From contig SVTC01000001.1 of assembly GCA_015063985.1 (NCBI GenBank), positions 108,311-172,310 of the forward strand: a stretch of DNA of 64,000 bases, read 5' to 3'. This DNA comes from Oscillospiraceae bacterium. GTDB lineage: Bacteria; Bacillota; Clostridia; Oscillospirales; SIG627. The position numbers and the translations under genes are program-made. Each line of letters opens with the position of its first letter. The stretch's first letter is position 1. Positions 51,737 through 59,992 of the stretch are shown here, piece after piece. The notes below the pieces were generated by a model. It worked only from the letters and a program-made list of their open reading frames with translations. It was not told the DNA's origin and did no database searches.

Positions 51737-52884
51737 TGTATTCCGTTATTCTTTTCGTTATATACCTTTCCTTTATTGCATTGGGTCTGCCCGATTCGCT
51801 TCTGGGTAATTCCTGGCAGGTGATGTATCTTGATATAAACGCGCCCTTCGAGCTTGCGGGTGCGGTAAGCATGATCATCACCGCGGGTACTGTGATCTCG
51901 GCACTGTTTTCTCCAAAGCTCACCTTAAAGCTCGGTACGGGAAGGGTAAACCTCATAAGCATATTTATCAGCAGTCTTTCGCTGGCTTTGTTTTCCGTTG
52001 TGAGGGATCCCGTAAGTCTTTGCCTTGTTGCTGTTCCTTACGGTCTTGGTGCGGGCGCGGTGGATTCCGCTCTCAATAACTACGTTGCTACTCACTTCAG
52101 CTCACGGCATATGAATTGGCTCCATTGCTTCTGGGGCGTCGGCGCTTGCATCAGCCCTTATATTATGTTTATGGCTCTGGGGTACTTCGGCTCCTGGAGG
52201 CTTGGCTACGCCGTTGTGGCAGTGCTTACCCTTTTGGTTTGCGCGGCGGTGCTTTTTACACTGTCTAAATGGGATGACGGCGATCGGGCGCAGGTGAGCC
52301 CCGATTCCTCGGGCTCTCTTTTGAAGGCCTTGAGGATAAAGGGTATTTGGCTGAGCCTCGGCGTGTTCTTTTGCTATTGCGCCTTTGAGACCACTGCGGG
52401 ACTTTGGATAGCAAGCTATCTTGGCAGAGTCCACGGAATATCCGAGGACCTATGTAGCGCACTTGCGGGCTTTTTCTACGTGGGCATCACTCTTTCGCGC
52501 CTGGTCTGCGGCTTTGTTTCCGACAGACTTGGGGATAAAAGGATAACTCTTATAGGCTCGGGCGTTATGCTTTTAGGCTCCTTTATGTTCTTGTTCTCTC
52601 AGCCGTGGCTTTTCGTTACCGCTCTTGCCGTTACGGGCTTTGGCGGATCTCCCTTGTATCCCTGTCTGGTTCATTCAGCGGAGGAAAACTTCGGCTCATC
52701 CTGCTCTGCCGCGGTAACGGGCTTGCAAATGGCATTTGCTTACGTCGGCAGTACGCTCAGTCCTTTCCTCTTTAAGCTGCTTCTTCCGGTTGATGCTTTG
52801 GGCGTCTGGCTTTTTGTGCTGTGTGTCCTTTGCTTTGCCTGTACGGTGCTTTTGTGGAATAAAGAAAGGCTTCGCTTTACATAA
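51736..52884 (+). CDS. MFS transporter
   Basis: 12-TM-like hydrophobic protein; LSFIALGLPDSLLGNSWQVMY, RLVCGFVSDRLGDKRITLIG; ATG overlaps preceding stop. Confidence 0.85.
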   Translation: MYSVILFVIYLSFIALGLPDSLLGNSWQVMYLDINAPFELAGAVSMIITAGTVISALFSPKLTLKLGTGRVNLISIFISSLSLALFSVVRDPVSLCLVAVPYGLGAGAVDSALNNYVATHFSSRHMNWLHCFWGVGACISPYIMFMALGYFGSWRLGYAVVAVLTLLVCAAVLFTLSKWDDGDRAQVSPDSSGSLLKALRIKGIWLSLGVFFCYCAFETTAGLWIASYLGRVHGISEDLCSALAGFFYVGITLSRLVCGFVSDRLGDKRITLIGSGVMLLGSFMFLFSQPWLFVTALAVTGFGGSPLYPCLVHSAEENFGSSCSAAVTGLQMAFAYVGSTLSPFLFKLLLPVDALGVWLFVLCVLCFACTVLLWNKERLRFT

Positions 52885-53055
52885 CTCTTCGGAGCTTAAA
52901 GCTTTAGCTTGACGGTGGCTTGATTAAATTTATTCGCGTCAAATAATCCCCGTCGAAATACACAAAAAACACATCTTTTGTTTATTCAAGTCGCCGAAAA
53001 TTGTAATCTTGACCATTTTAGGAAGCATTTTTCAGAAAAAAATTGAAAAAAACTA

Positions 53056-53084
53056 TAGACAAAAAATAAAAAATGTGTTACGAT
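53056..53084 (+). promoter_or_regulatory. Promoter of the 498-aa surface protein
   Basis: TAGACA-17-TACGAT followed by a ~100-nt leader with three hairpins. Confidence 0.55.
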
Positions 53085-53188
53085 ATGTAAGCGGTCGGGA
53101 GGCACCCCGATTGCTCCGCATTTATGCGGCCCAAATTCGTATTAGTTTTTTAACTAATAAATAAAAAATTTTTAAGGAGAAAAACACA

Positions 53189-54685
53189 ATGAAGAAAATC
53201 TTAAGTGCACTTTTGGTTTTCACCATGGTGGTTGCAACCTTCGCTTTCACCACATCCGCTGCTTACTCCGGCACTCCCGCTGAGCAGTTCTGGACCAAGA
53301 AGCAGATGACGATCGAAGTTGACACCGCTGAAAAGCTTGTTGCTGTTTTCGCAGCAATGAGCGACAAGGCTGAGTTTGCTAAGAAGACTATCAAGCTCAC
53401 CGCAGACATCGTTCTTAACGATGCATCTCTTGACGACATGAAGGCTAACAAGGCCGGCCTCTTCAACTGGGCTGACGTAGTTAATTACGACTACAGCTTC
53501 GGTGGCATCTTCGACGGTAACGGTCACTCCATCTCCGGTCTCTACTATGAGAACCGCGGTAAGGGTCCCCACGGTAACATCGAGTTCGGCGACAATGCTA
53601 ACGATTACGTTAACACTGCACTCTTCCCCAAGCTTGAAGCTAACGCTGTTATCAAGAACCTCAGACTTACCAACTCCTACGTAGCAGGCGCATACAACAC
53701 TGCATTCCTCGTTGGTACTGCAGGCGGTAACAACACGTACGAGAACATCCAGATCGACAACTCCTACCTCCTCGGTACTTACAAGCAGACTGCTGATCCT
53801 TCTACAGACGTTCTCGAAAAAGCAGGTCTTTATGAGAAGCATTCTAACACCGGTGCTATCATGGGTAACTGCGCAAACGCTAACTACTACACCAAGAACG
53901 TTGTAGTTCAGGGTACCGTTGCAGGCGGCGGACGTTTCGTTGGCGGCTTCTACGGTAACATGCAGAAGGCTCACATCGAGACCTCCAACTCTGGCTTCAT
54001 CGGCGTTTACGAGTCCTTCTATGAGACCTTCTATCCCAACGGCGTTAACCTCCACAAGGAGAACTCCGGCGGAATTCTCGGACGTTGCTCCGACGGTCTC
54101 AATGCTGAAAAGGGTTGTATCTTCACCAACTGCTTCTTCATCGGCGACTTCAAGGCTAACGCTAAGTCCACCACCTCCGGTCTCGTTGCAGGTCGTGCAG
54201 ATATCATGACCATCGAGAACTTCTGGGCAAACGAGGATGCTTACACCTACTTCGGCGGTACCGACAAGACCAAGGATACCAACGATTACGCTAAGTGTAA
54301 CACCGAAAAGAAGTCCAAGCTCACCGGCAAGGAAGCTGCTGACATCATCGGTCTTGATTCCTCCGTATGGTACTCCATGGACGGCATCGGTCCCATGCTT
54401 GTTCTCTTCAAGCAGGCTGCAGCTGAGGAAGTAACCACCGCTGTTAAGACTGAGGTCCAGATCAAGCCCGAGCCTTCCAAGCCCGCTGACACCTCCAAGG
54501 TTGAGGATGACAAGCCCGCTGACACCTCCAAGGTTGAGGACAACAAGCCCGCTGACACCAGCTCCAAGAAGCCCACTTCTTCCAAGAAGCCTTCTACTAA
54601 CACCGGCGATATCACTGTTTACATGATCGCAGCCGTTGTTATCAGTGCAGCAGCAGCAGTTGTTATCTCTAAGACCAGAGCATAA
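53189..54685 (+). CDS. Secreted surface protein, single-module relative of 11411..15610
   Basis: Signal peptide MKKILSALLVFTMVVATFAFTTSA; ...KKTIKLTADIVLND...; PADTSKVED repeats; C-terminal NTGDITVYMIAAVVISAAAAVVISKTRA. Confidence 0.85.
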   Translation: MKKILSALLVFTMVVATFAFTTSAAYSGTPAEQFWTKKQMTIEVDTAEKLVAVFAAMSDKAEFAKKTIKLTADIVLNDASLDDMKANKAGLFNWADVVNYDYSFGGIFDGNGHSISGLYYENRGKGPHGNIEFGDNANDYVNTALFPKLEANAVIKNLRLTNSYVAGAYNTAFLVGTAGGNNTYENIQIDNSYLLGTYKQTADPSTDVLEKAGLYEKHSNTGAIMGNCANANYYTKNVVVQGTVAGGGRFVGGFYGNMQKAHIETSNSGFIGVYESFYETFYPNGVNLHKENSGGILGRCSDGLNAEKGCIFTNCFFIGDFKANAKSTTSGLVAGRADIMTIENFWANEDAYTYFGGTDKTKDTNDYAKCNTEKKSKLTGKEAADIIGLDSSVWYSMDGIGPMLVLFKQAAAEEVTTAVKTEVQIKPEPSKPADTSKVEDDKPADTSKVEDNKPADTSSKKPTSSKKPSTNTGDITVYMIAAVVISAAAAVVISKTRA

Positions 54686-54699
54686 TTAACTTCTAACTA

Positions 54700-54735
54700 A
54701 CAAAAAGAGTCAACCGTAAGGTTGGCTCTTTTTTC
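54700..54735 (+). terminator. Terminator after surface protein
   Basis: AAGAGTCAACC-gtaa-GGTTGGCTCTTTTTT. Confidence 0.85.
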
Positions 54736-54831
54736 TTGCTCTTTGAATTCAAATTGTGTTTTGGCTCTTATTTATACTATCTTGATTTTAGAAAGATACC
54801 CCATCGCGGTTTCGTGAAGTTATCACAACCC

Positions 54832-54971
54832 CAAGGCTCCCACTTCGGGGGAGCTGTCAGCGAAGCTGACTGAGAGGGCGAAAAACTAAAGAAGTGCTCA
54901 AACTCGAAAATTGCAAAATAAACTAGCCCTCTCCGACGCCGATGGCGCCACCTCTCCCAAAGGGCGAGGCT
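54832..54971. repeat. Palindromic-arm element copy 1 (short, non-coding core)
   Basis: CAAGGCTCCCACTTCGGGGGAGCTGTCAGCGAAGCTGACTGAGAGGG ... GCCCTCTCCG.CGCCGATGGCGCCACCTCTCCCAAAGGGCGAGGCT. Confidence 0.85.
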
Positions 54972-55050
54972 AAAGATAGTAGTATATAATTATACCATTG
55001 TCAGCATAAAATTGCAAGATTGGTCTCTGTAAGCAATGTAAGTACAACTC

Positions 55051-55191
55051 CAAGGCTCCCACTTCGGGGGAGCTGTCAGCGAAGCTGACTGAGAGGGCAA
55101 AAAACTAAAGAAGTGCTCAAACTTCAAAACTGCAAAATAAAGCAGCCCCTCTCCGTCGCCGATGGCGCCACCTCTCCCAAAGGGCGAGGCT
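55051..55191. repeat. Palindromic-arm element copy 2 (short, non-coding core)
   Basis: Same arms and ~50-nt core as copy 1; flanking 80-nt linker also conserved. Confidence 0.85.
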
Positions 55192-55277
55192 AAAGATAGT
55201 TATATAAAATTATACCATTGTCAGCATAAAATTGCAAGATTGATATAATACCTCTGTAAGCAATGTAAGCACAACTC

Positions 55278-55753
55278 CAAGGCTCCCACTTTGGGGGAGC
55301 TGTCAGCGAAGCTGACTGAGAGGGTTTTAGACAAGCTTTGATAATCTTTCTTTAATCTTTTTGTCGATAGAATCACATACTTCGTTAAAGTTGCTGTCAA
55401 TATCTCTATTTGAAAATCGAATAACTTCTAATTGGTATTGCTCAAGTGTTTTGGTTCTTATTTTGTCATACTCCATTCCTTTATCGGTATAGTGTTGAGA
55501 ACCATCAATTTCGATTACAAGTTTGGCTTTGTGGCAATAAAAATCAGAAATATAGTTATCAATTATTCTTTGTTTATATATCTTCATTGGATAATACCGT
55601 AGATAATCATACCATAGTCTTTTTTCTTGAGGTGTCATATTACGGCGTAATATTCTTGCGATATTTAATAGAGTATGGTTCTTTTTAATTCTTTCTTTAT
55701 TCATTTGGCCCTCTCCGTCGCCGATGGCGCCACCTCTCCCAAAGGGCGAGGCT
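55278..55753. mobile_element. Palindromic-arm element copy 3 carrying DUF559-like endonuclease gene
   Basis: Same left arm (55278-55324) and right arm (55708-55753) as copies 1/2, enclosing ORF 55327..55704. Confidence 0.65.
55327..55704 (-). CDS. DUF559-like (Vsr/PD-(D/E)XK-type) endonuclease domain protein
   Basis: MTPQEKRLWYDYLRYYPMKIYKQRIIDNYISDFYCHKAKLVIEIDGSQHYTDKGMEYDKIRTKTLEQYQLEVIRFSN matches DUF559 pattern; GGAGAGGG SD lies inside the right arm. Confidence 0.85.
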   Translation of the reverse strand: MNKERIKKNHTLLNIARILRRNMTPQEKRLWYDYLRYYPMKIYKQRIIDNYISDFYCHKAKLVIEIDGSQHYTDKGMEYDKIRTKTLEQYQLEVIRFSNRDIDSNFNEVCDSIDKKIKERLSKLV

Positions 55754-55840
55754 AAAGATAGTTATATAAAAATTATACCATTGTCAGCAAAAAATTGCAA
55801 GATTGATATAGTACCTCTGTAAGCAATGTAAGTACAACTC

Positions 55841-55956
55841 CAAGGCTCCCACTTCGGGGGAGCTGTCAGCGAAGCTGACTGAGAGGGCAAAAAACTAAAG
55901 AAGTGCTTAAACTCCAAAATTGCAAAATAAACTAGCCCTCTCCGTCGCCGATGGCG
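55841..55956. repeat. Palindromic-arm element copy 4 (right arm truncated)
   Basis: Left arm and core intact; right arm ends at GCCGATGGCG then diverges. Confidence 0.8.
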
Positions 55957-55989
55957 TCTCATCGATTATCAAAAAACGATGGGCTTAGT

Positions 55990-56166
55990 GAAAGAAACCC
56001 ATCGTTTACTGTGTGTTGCAAAATCTATCGACATTAAAAGTATTTTGCCTTCTTTTTTTCAAAAAGGTACAGATATAACAACGCAAAGTAACCCATCGAC
56101 CGATATGTTCGCTCTAACCGTCACCGACATTAAAAGTTTTTTGCCTACTTTTTTTCAAAAAGGTGG
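55990..56166 (-). repeat. Two tandem copies of the ~100-nt ACTTTTTTTCAAAAAGGT-containing dispersed repeat
   Basis: ACATTAAAAGTATTTTGCCTTCTTTTTTTCAAAAAGGTAC and ACATTAAAAGTTTTTTGCCTACTTTTTTTCAAAAAGGTGG; third copy inverted at 15681-15780. Confidence 0.7.
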
Positions 56167-56173
56167 AAAAAAA

Positions 56174-57418
56174 TCAAGCTAAAACCCGTTCAAGAGCCGT
56201 CATAACTCCGATCTTGCCGCTTTCGTAGGTAAGACCGCCCTGCATAAATACAACGTAAGGCTCTCTTGCGGGTGCATCTGCACTTAGCTCAATGCTTGCG
56301 CCGCTTACGAAGGTGCCTGCAGCCATAATAACCTGATCGTCGTAGCCGGGCATATCCCAGAACTCGGGTGTTACAAAGCTGTCGATGGGACTTCCCGCCT
56401 GGATCCCTTGGCAGAACCTTTCTATTGCTTCCTTGCTTCCAAGGTCGAATGCCTGGATTATATCAAGCCTTGTTTCACTGTAATGGGGCAGTGGCTTAAA
56501 GCCTGCCTTTTCAAAGAGGGCGGCGGCGAACACCGCGGTCTTTAGTGCCTGGCTGACAACGTGGGGGGCAAAGAATAAGCCCTTGTACATATTCTCGTTT
56601 TGTCCCAAGGTGGCACCGCATTCAAGGCCCGTTCCTGGGCAGGTAAATCTGTAGGAGCAAAGCTCTATGGCTTTTTTTGAGCCTGCGAGGTATCCTCCGC
56701 TTTGAGCTATACCGCCGCCTGCATTTTTTATAAGAGAGCCCACACAGAGGTCTGCACCGTAATAGCAGGGCTCGTGCTCCTCGCAAAATTCGCCGTAGCA
56801 GTTGTCGACGAATACAAAAACGTCATTCTTAACGCTTTTTGCCGCCTTTACAAGCTCGCCTATCTCTGCGTTTGTGATGGTTCTTCTTGAGGAATAACCT
56901 CTGCTCTTCTGGACGTAAACTACCTTTGTGGCGGAATTTATAGCATTCTTTACTGCTTCAAGGTCTATAGTCTCTTCCTTTGTCAGATCAACCTGGCGGT
57001 ATTTTACACCGAAATCACTAAGGCTGCCGTCGCCTGTGGTCTTGGATATTCCTATTACCTTGTCAAGGGTGTCGTAGGGCTTTCCTGCCACACTGAGAAG
57101 CTCGTCTCCGGGGCGCAAAAGTCCGAATAGACCTATGGTCAGTGCGTGGGTGCCGCTGACAATATTGTGCCTTGCAAATGCCGCTTCGGCTTCGAATACC
57201 TGAGCGTATACAAGATCCAAAATCTCCCTGCCTCTGTCGTTGTAGCCGTAGCCGGTGCTTGAGCCGAGACATTCGGCACTGACACGGTTGTCGCTGAATG
57301 CCTTGAGGACCTTGTATTGGTTTTTAAAGGCTACGTCCTCAATATATTTAAATTGTTCCTTTATTTCTTCCTCTGCTATTTTTGCAAGCTCGAGAGTTCT
57401 TTGTGAGAAGTTTGTCAT
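56174..57418 (-). CDS. Methionine gamma-lyase family / aluminum-resistance-like PLP enzyme
   Basis: SSTGYGYNDRGREILDLVYAQVFEAEAAFARHNIVSGTHALTIGLFGLLRPGDELLSV; lysine in GSLIKNAGGG. Confidence 0.85.
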   Translation of the reverse strand: MTNFSQRTLELAKIAEEEIKEQFKYIEDVAFKNQYKVLKAFSDNRVSAECLGSSTGYGYNDRGREILDLVYAQVFEAEAAFARHNIVSGTHALTIGLFGLLRPGDELLSVAGKPYDTLDKVIGISKTTGDGSLSDFGVKYRQVDLTKEETIDLEAVKNAINSATKVVYVQKSRGYSSRRTITNAEIGELVKAAKSVKNDVFVFVDNCYGEFCEEHEPCYYGADLCVGSLIKNAGGGIAQSGGYLAGSKKAIELCSYRFTCPGTGLECGATLGQNENMYKGLFFAPHVVSQALKTAVFAAALFEKAGFKPLPHYSETRLDIIQAFDLGSKEAIERFCQGIQAGSPIDSFVTPEFWDMPGYDDQVIMAAGTFVSGASIELSADAPAREPYVVFMQGGLTYESGKIGVMTALERVLA

Positions 57419-57476
57419 AGATAGTCCTCTTAAAAACAGAAATAATTATAGCCGCCGTAATACGACGGCTTTTTTA

Positions 57477-58160
57477 TCAGCTCAGTGAGCTTATGATGCT
57501 CATTATCTTTCTGAGGATGGGGGAGAGCTCTGCACCGAAGGCGTATGCCAGAAGTGCGATTATTGCTCCGATAAGGGCAATGCAGACAAGCCAAAGAAAG
57601 TATGCTCTTGCAAAGCGCCTGCGGTTAAGGTTTTTGCATCCGCCCAATGCCCAGAATAAGAACAGAGCCAGGACTGCGGCACCGGGAATTGCAATAATTG
57701 ATACACTGAACACCGTGCCGCCCAAAGCGATCCATAAAAAGCAGGCAATGGCGGAAATCACGGGAACCATTCCAAGAAGAAGCTCGGTAAGCTGCCTCCA
57801 GATGCTTTCGGGCCCCAAAAGCTCAAAGGCTTCATCGTCGCTGAGCTGATCGGAAAGTCTCTTTTTGCGGGACTTTTCTGCTTTCAGCTCGCCGCTTTCT
57901 TCTTTGGGATTTTTATCTGCGGGAACGGGGCTTGTTTCAACGGGGAGCACAGAGGTTTCTTCGGGAGTAACAATATCACTTTCGGAAGTCTCGGTGTCTT
58001 TGTCTTCTTCGGGGATCACCAATGGCTTTATCCCCTTTGTGGCTTCATCCTCGGTGGGGATAGGCTCGCCCGGCTTTTCGGACTTAGTTTCCTCGGTATT
58101 TACTTTAGTTTCTTCGTTTTTTGTATTTATTTTTGCTTTGTTCTTTTTTGATTTCTTCAT
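57477..58160 (-). CDS. Hypothetical protein: acidic/low-complexity N-terminus with C-terminal TM segments
   Basis: E/K/T/P-rich first ~110 aa then hydrophobic segments. Confidence 0.6.
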   Translation of the reverse strand: MKKSKKNKAKINTKNEETKVNTEETKSEKPGEPIPTEDEATKGIKPLVIPEEDKDTETSESDIVTPEETSVLPVETSPVPADKNPKEESGELKAEKSRKKRLSDQLSDDEAFELLGPESIWRQLTELLLGMVPVISAIACFLWIALGGTVFSVSIIAIPGAAVLALFLFWALGGCKNLNRRRFARAYFLWLVCIALIGAIIALLAYAFGAELSPILRKIMSIISSLS

Positions 58161-58241
58161 CAGTTTCCTCCGAGTTGGAAATTCAAATTATATTATACCC
58201 TTTTTTTGTAAATCAGTCAAGGGCTAAATTGAAAAAGGGCT

Positions 58242-59051
58242 TTAATGACTGCGGTCTGTGCTGGGGATGTGGCCGAAAATGCTTTTGTAGGTCTTGCTGA
58301 AATATGAAAATGAGCTGAAGCCGGAAAGCTCGGCCGCCTCGCTGACGGTGTATTTTCCGGAGATGAGAAGCTTTTTGGCGTGGTTGCATCTTAAGATCTT
58401 TAAGTATCCAACGATGCTTTCTCCCGTTGAGGCGGAAAAGCAGTGACAAAGATAGTATTTGTTGAAGCCTAAGCTTTTTGCAAGCTCATCTATGGAAAAG
58501 TTGCGGTCGAGGTTTTTGTTAAGATAGTTTATTACCATTGTAACTATCTGATTATTACCCGCTGACAGCTCCTTTTTGTCTATGCCTATGTGCCTTCGGA
58601 ATATTTTTGCGACTATGTCAGTGATGTGAGCCTTTGCCACGGACTTCCAGCAGATCTCCCGTTCTTTAAATTCATTATACAGAGAATCCAACAGATTACA
58701 AATGTCCTCATCGCGGAAGGTGATGCATCCCGATCTGAAATCTGCGGGGAGTCCCATAGAGCGAATGTGCTGCTTTCCTACAATGAGGCAGTAATACCGC
58801 CCGACGGTCTGGGTTCTGCTTACCATATGAAGACAAAAAGGATCAATAATAATAGTGTCGCCTTTTTTTATGTTGTGAGTGGTGCCGTTTATTATCACGT
58901 TGCAATCGTTTTCTATACAGGTCAGTATCTCCACGTTTTCCTGCCAGTGATAATAATCCTCTTTTCTGATGGGAGGAGCGGTGTCGAGGTGAAAAAAGAA
59001 TGGAAAATCAGCATCCTCGTAAAAATGCTCTTCGTATCTGAAGTCTTTCAT
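58242..59051 (-). CDS. AraC family transcriptional regulator
   Basis: Cupin N-terminus; HTH FSIDELAKSLGFNKYYLCHCFSASTGESIVGYLKILRCNHAKKLL. Confidence 0.88.
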   Translation of the reverse strand: MKDFRYEEHFYEDADFPFFFHLDTAPPIRKEDYYHWQENVEILTCIENDCNVIINGTTHNIKKGDTIIIDPFCLHMVSRTQTVGRYYCLIVGKQHIRSMGLPADFRSGCITFRDEDICNLLDSLYNEFKEREICWKSVAKAHITDIVAKIFRRHIGIDKKELSAGNNQIVTMVINYLNKNLDRNFSIDELAKSLGFNKYYLCHCFSASTGESIVGYLKILRCNHAKKLLISGKYTVSEAAELSGFSSFSYFSKTYKSIFGHIPSTDRSH

Positions 59052-59069
59052 GCTTGCCTTCTAAAAAAG

Positions 59070-59158
59070 CAATATTGTTATAAAATCAAACAATATTGTG
59101 TATTTGATTTTTCTTTGTTTTAGTATACAATACTATTGTAACAATGTCAATATTGTTA
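59070..59158. promoter_or_regulatory. Candidate operator cluster, three CAATATTGT(T/G) sites
   Basis: CAATATTGTTA at 59070, CAATATTGTG at 59091, CAATATTGTTA at 59148 between divergent genes. Confidence 0.55.
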
Positions 59159-59184
59159 TAGTATTTTTATTAGAGGAGCTAAAT

Positions 59185-59976
59185 ATGTATCCATTTTCAA
59201 TAGGTGTTATGCTCAACAGCTTCAAGCTGGAGACCGATCTTGCCCTTGATAAGGCGGTGGAGGTTGGAGCCTCGGGCTTGCAGGTCTATGCGACCAAGGG
59301 GGATTTTGCTCCCGAGAATATGACGGCAGATAACAGAAGGGCGTTTTTGACCAAGTGTAAGGATCGCGGCCTTGTTATCAGTGCTCTTTGCGGTGATCTG
59401 GGAAAGGGCTTTACAAATCCCGAGCTTAATCCCGAGCTTATTGAAAAATCCAAGAGGATAGTTGATCTTGCTCTTGATCTGGAAACCAATATCGTTACTA
59501 CTCATATCGGTAGAGTTCCCAACGACAAGAATGACCCCGTTTATTCAATAATGCAAAAGGCTTGCTTTGAGCTTGCCGCTTATGCAGACAGTGTGGGAGC
59601 TCACTTTGCGGTGGAGACGGGTCCCGAGCCCGCCGCGCTTTTGAAGGAGTTTCTGGATTCTCTGGGCTCTAAGGGTGTTTCCGTTAACTATGACCCCGCT
59701 AATCTTACGATGTGCGTGGATGACGATGCAGTCAAGGGTGTTGAGATACTTAAGGATTACATTGTACATACTCATGCAAAGGACGGTCTGAGAGGCAATT
59801 GTGCTCCCTACAGAGAGGTAGCTCTCGGTACCGGAGACGTGGATTTTAAGAATTACCTTGCCGCTCTTGATAAGATCGGCTACAAGGGCTTTTTGACCAT
59901 TGAAAGAGAATGCGGAGAGGATCCCGCAAAGGATATCAAGACTGCCGCAGATTATCTCAGAGAGCTTATAAAATAA
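59185..59976 (+). CDS. Sugar phosphate isomerase/epimerase (xylose isomerase-like TIM barrel)
   Basis: [75 protein letters not shown]. Confidence 0.85.
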   Translation: MYPFSIGVMLNSFKLETDLALDKAVEVGASGLQVYATKGDFAPENMTADNRRAFLTKCKDRGLVISALCGDLGKGFTNPELNPELIEKSKRIVDLALDLETNIVTTHIGRVPNDKNDPVYSIMQKACFELAAYADSVGAHFAVETGPEPAALLKEFLDSLGSKGVSVNYDPANLTMCVDDDAVKGVEILKDYIVHTHAKDGLRGNCAPYREVALGTGDVDFKNYLAALDKIGYKGFLTIERECGEDPAKDIKTAADYLRELIK

Positions 59977-59992
59977 TAAAGGAGAGAGAAAA

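Noticed and set aside
54832-55956. CRISPR array
   Set aside because: Units are ~140 nt plus conserved ~80-nt linkers; both parts repeat, there are no unique 30-40 nt spacers and no cas genes.
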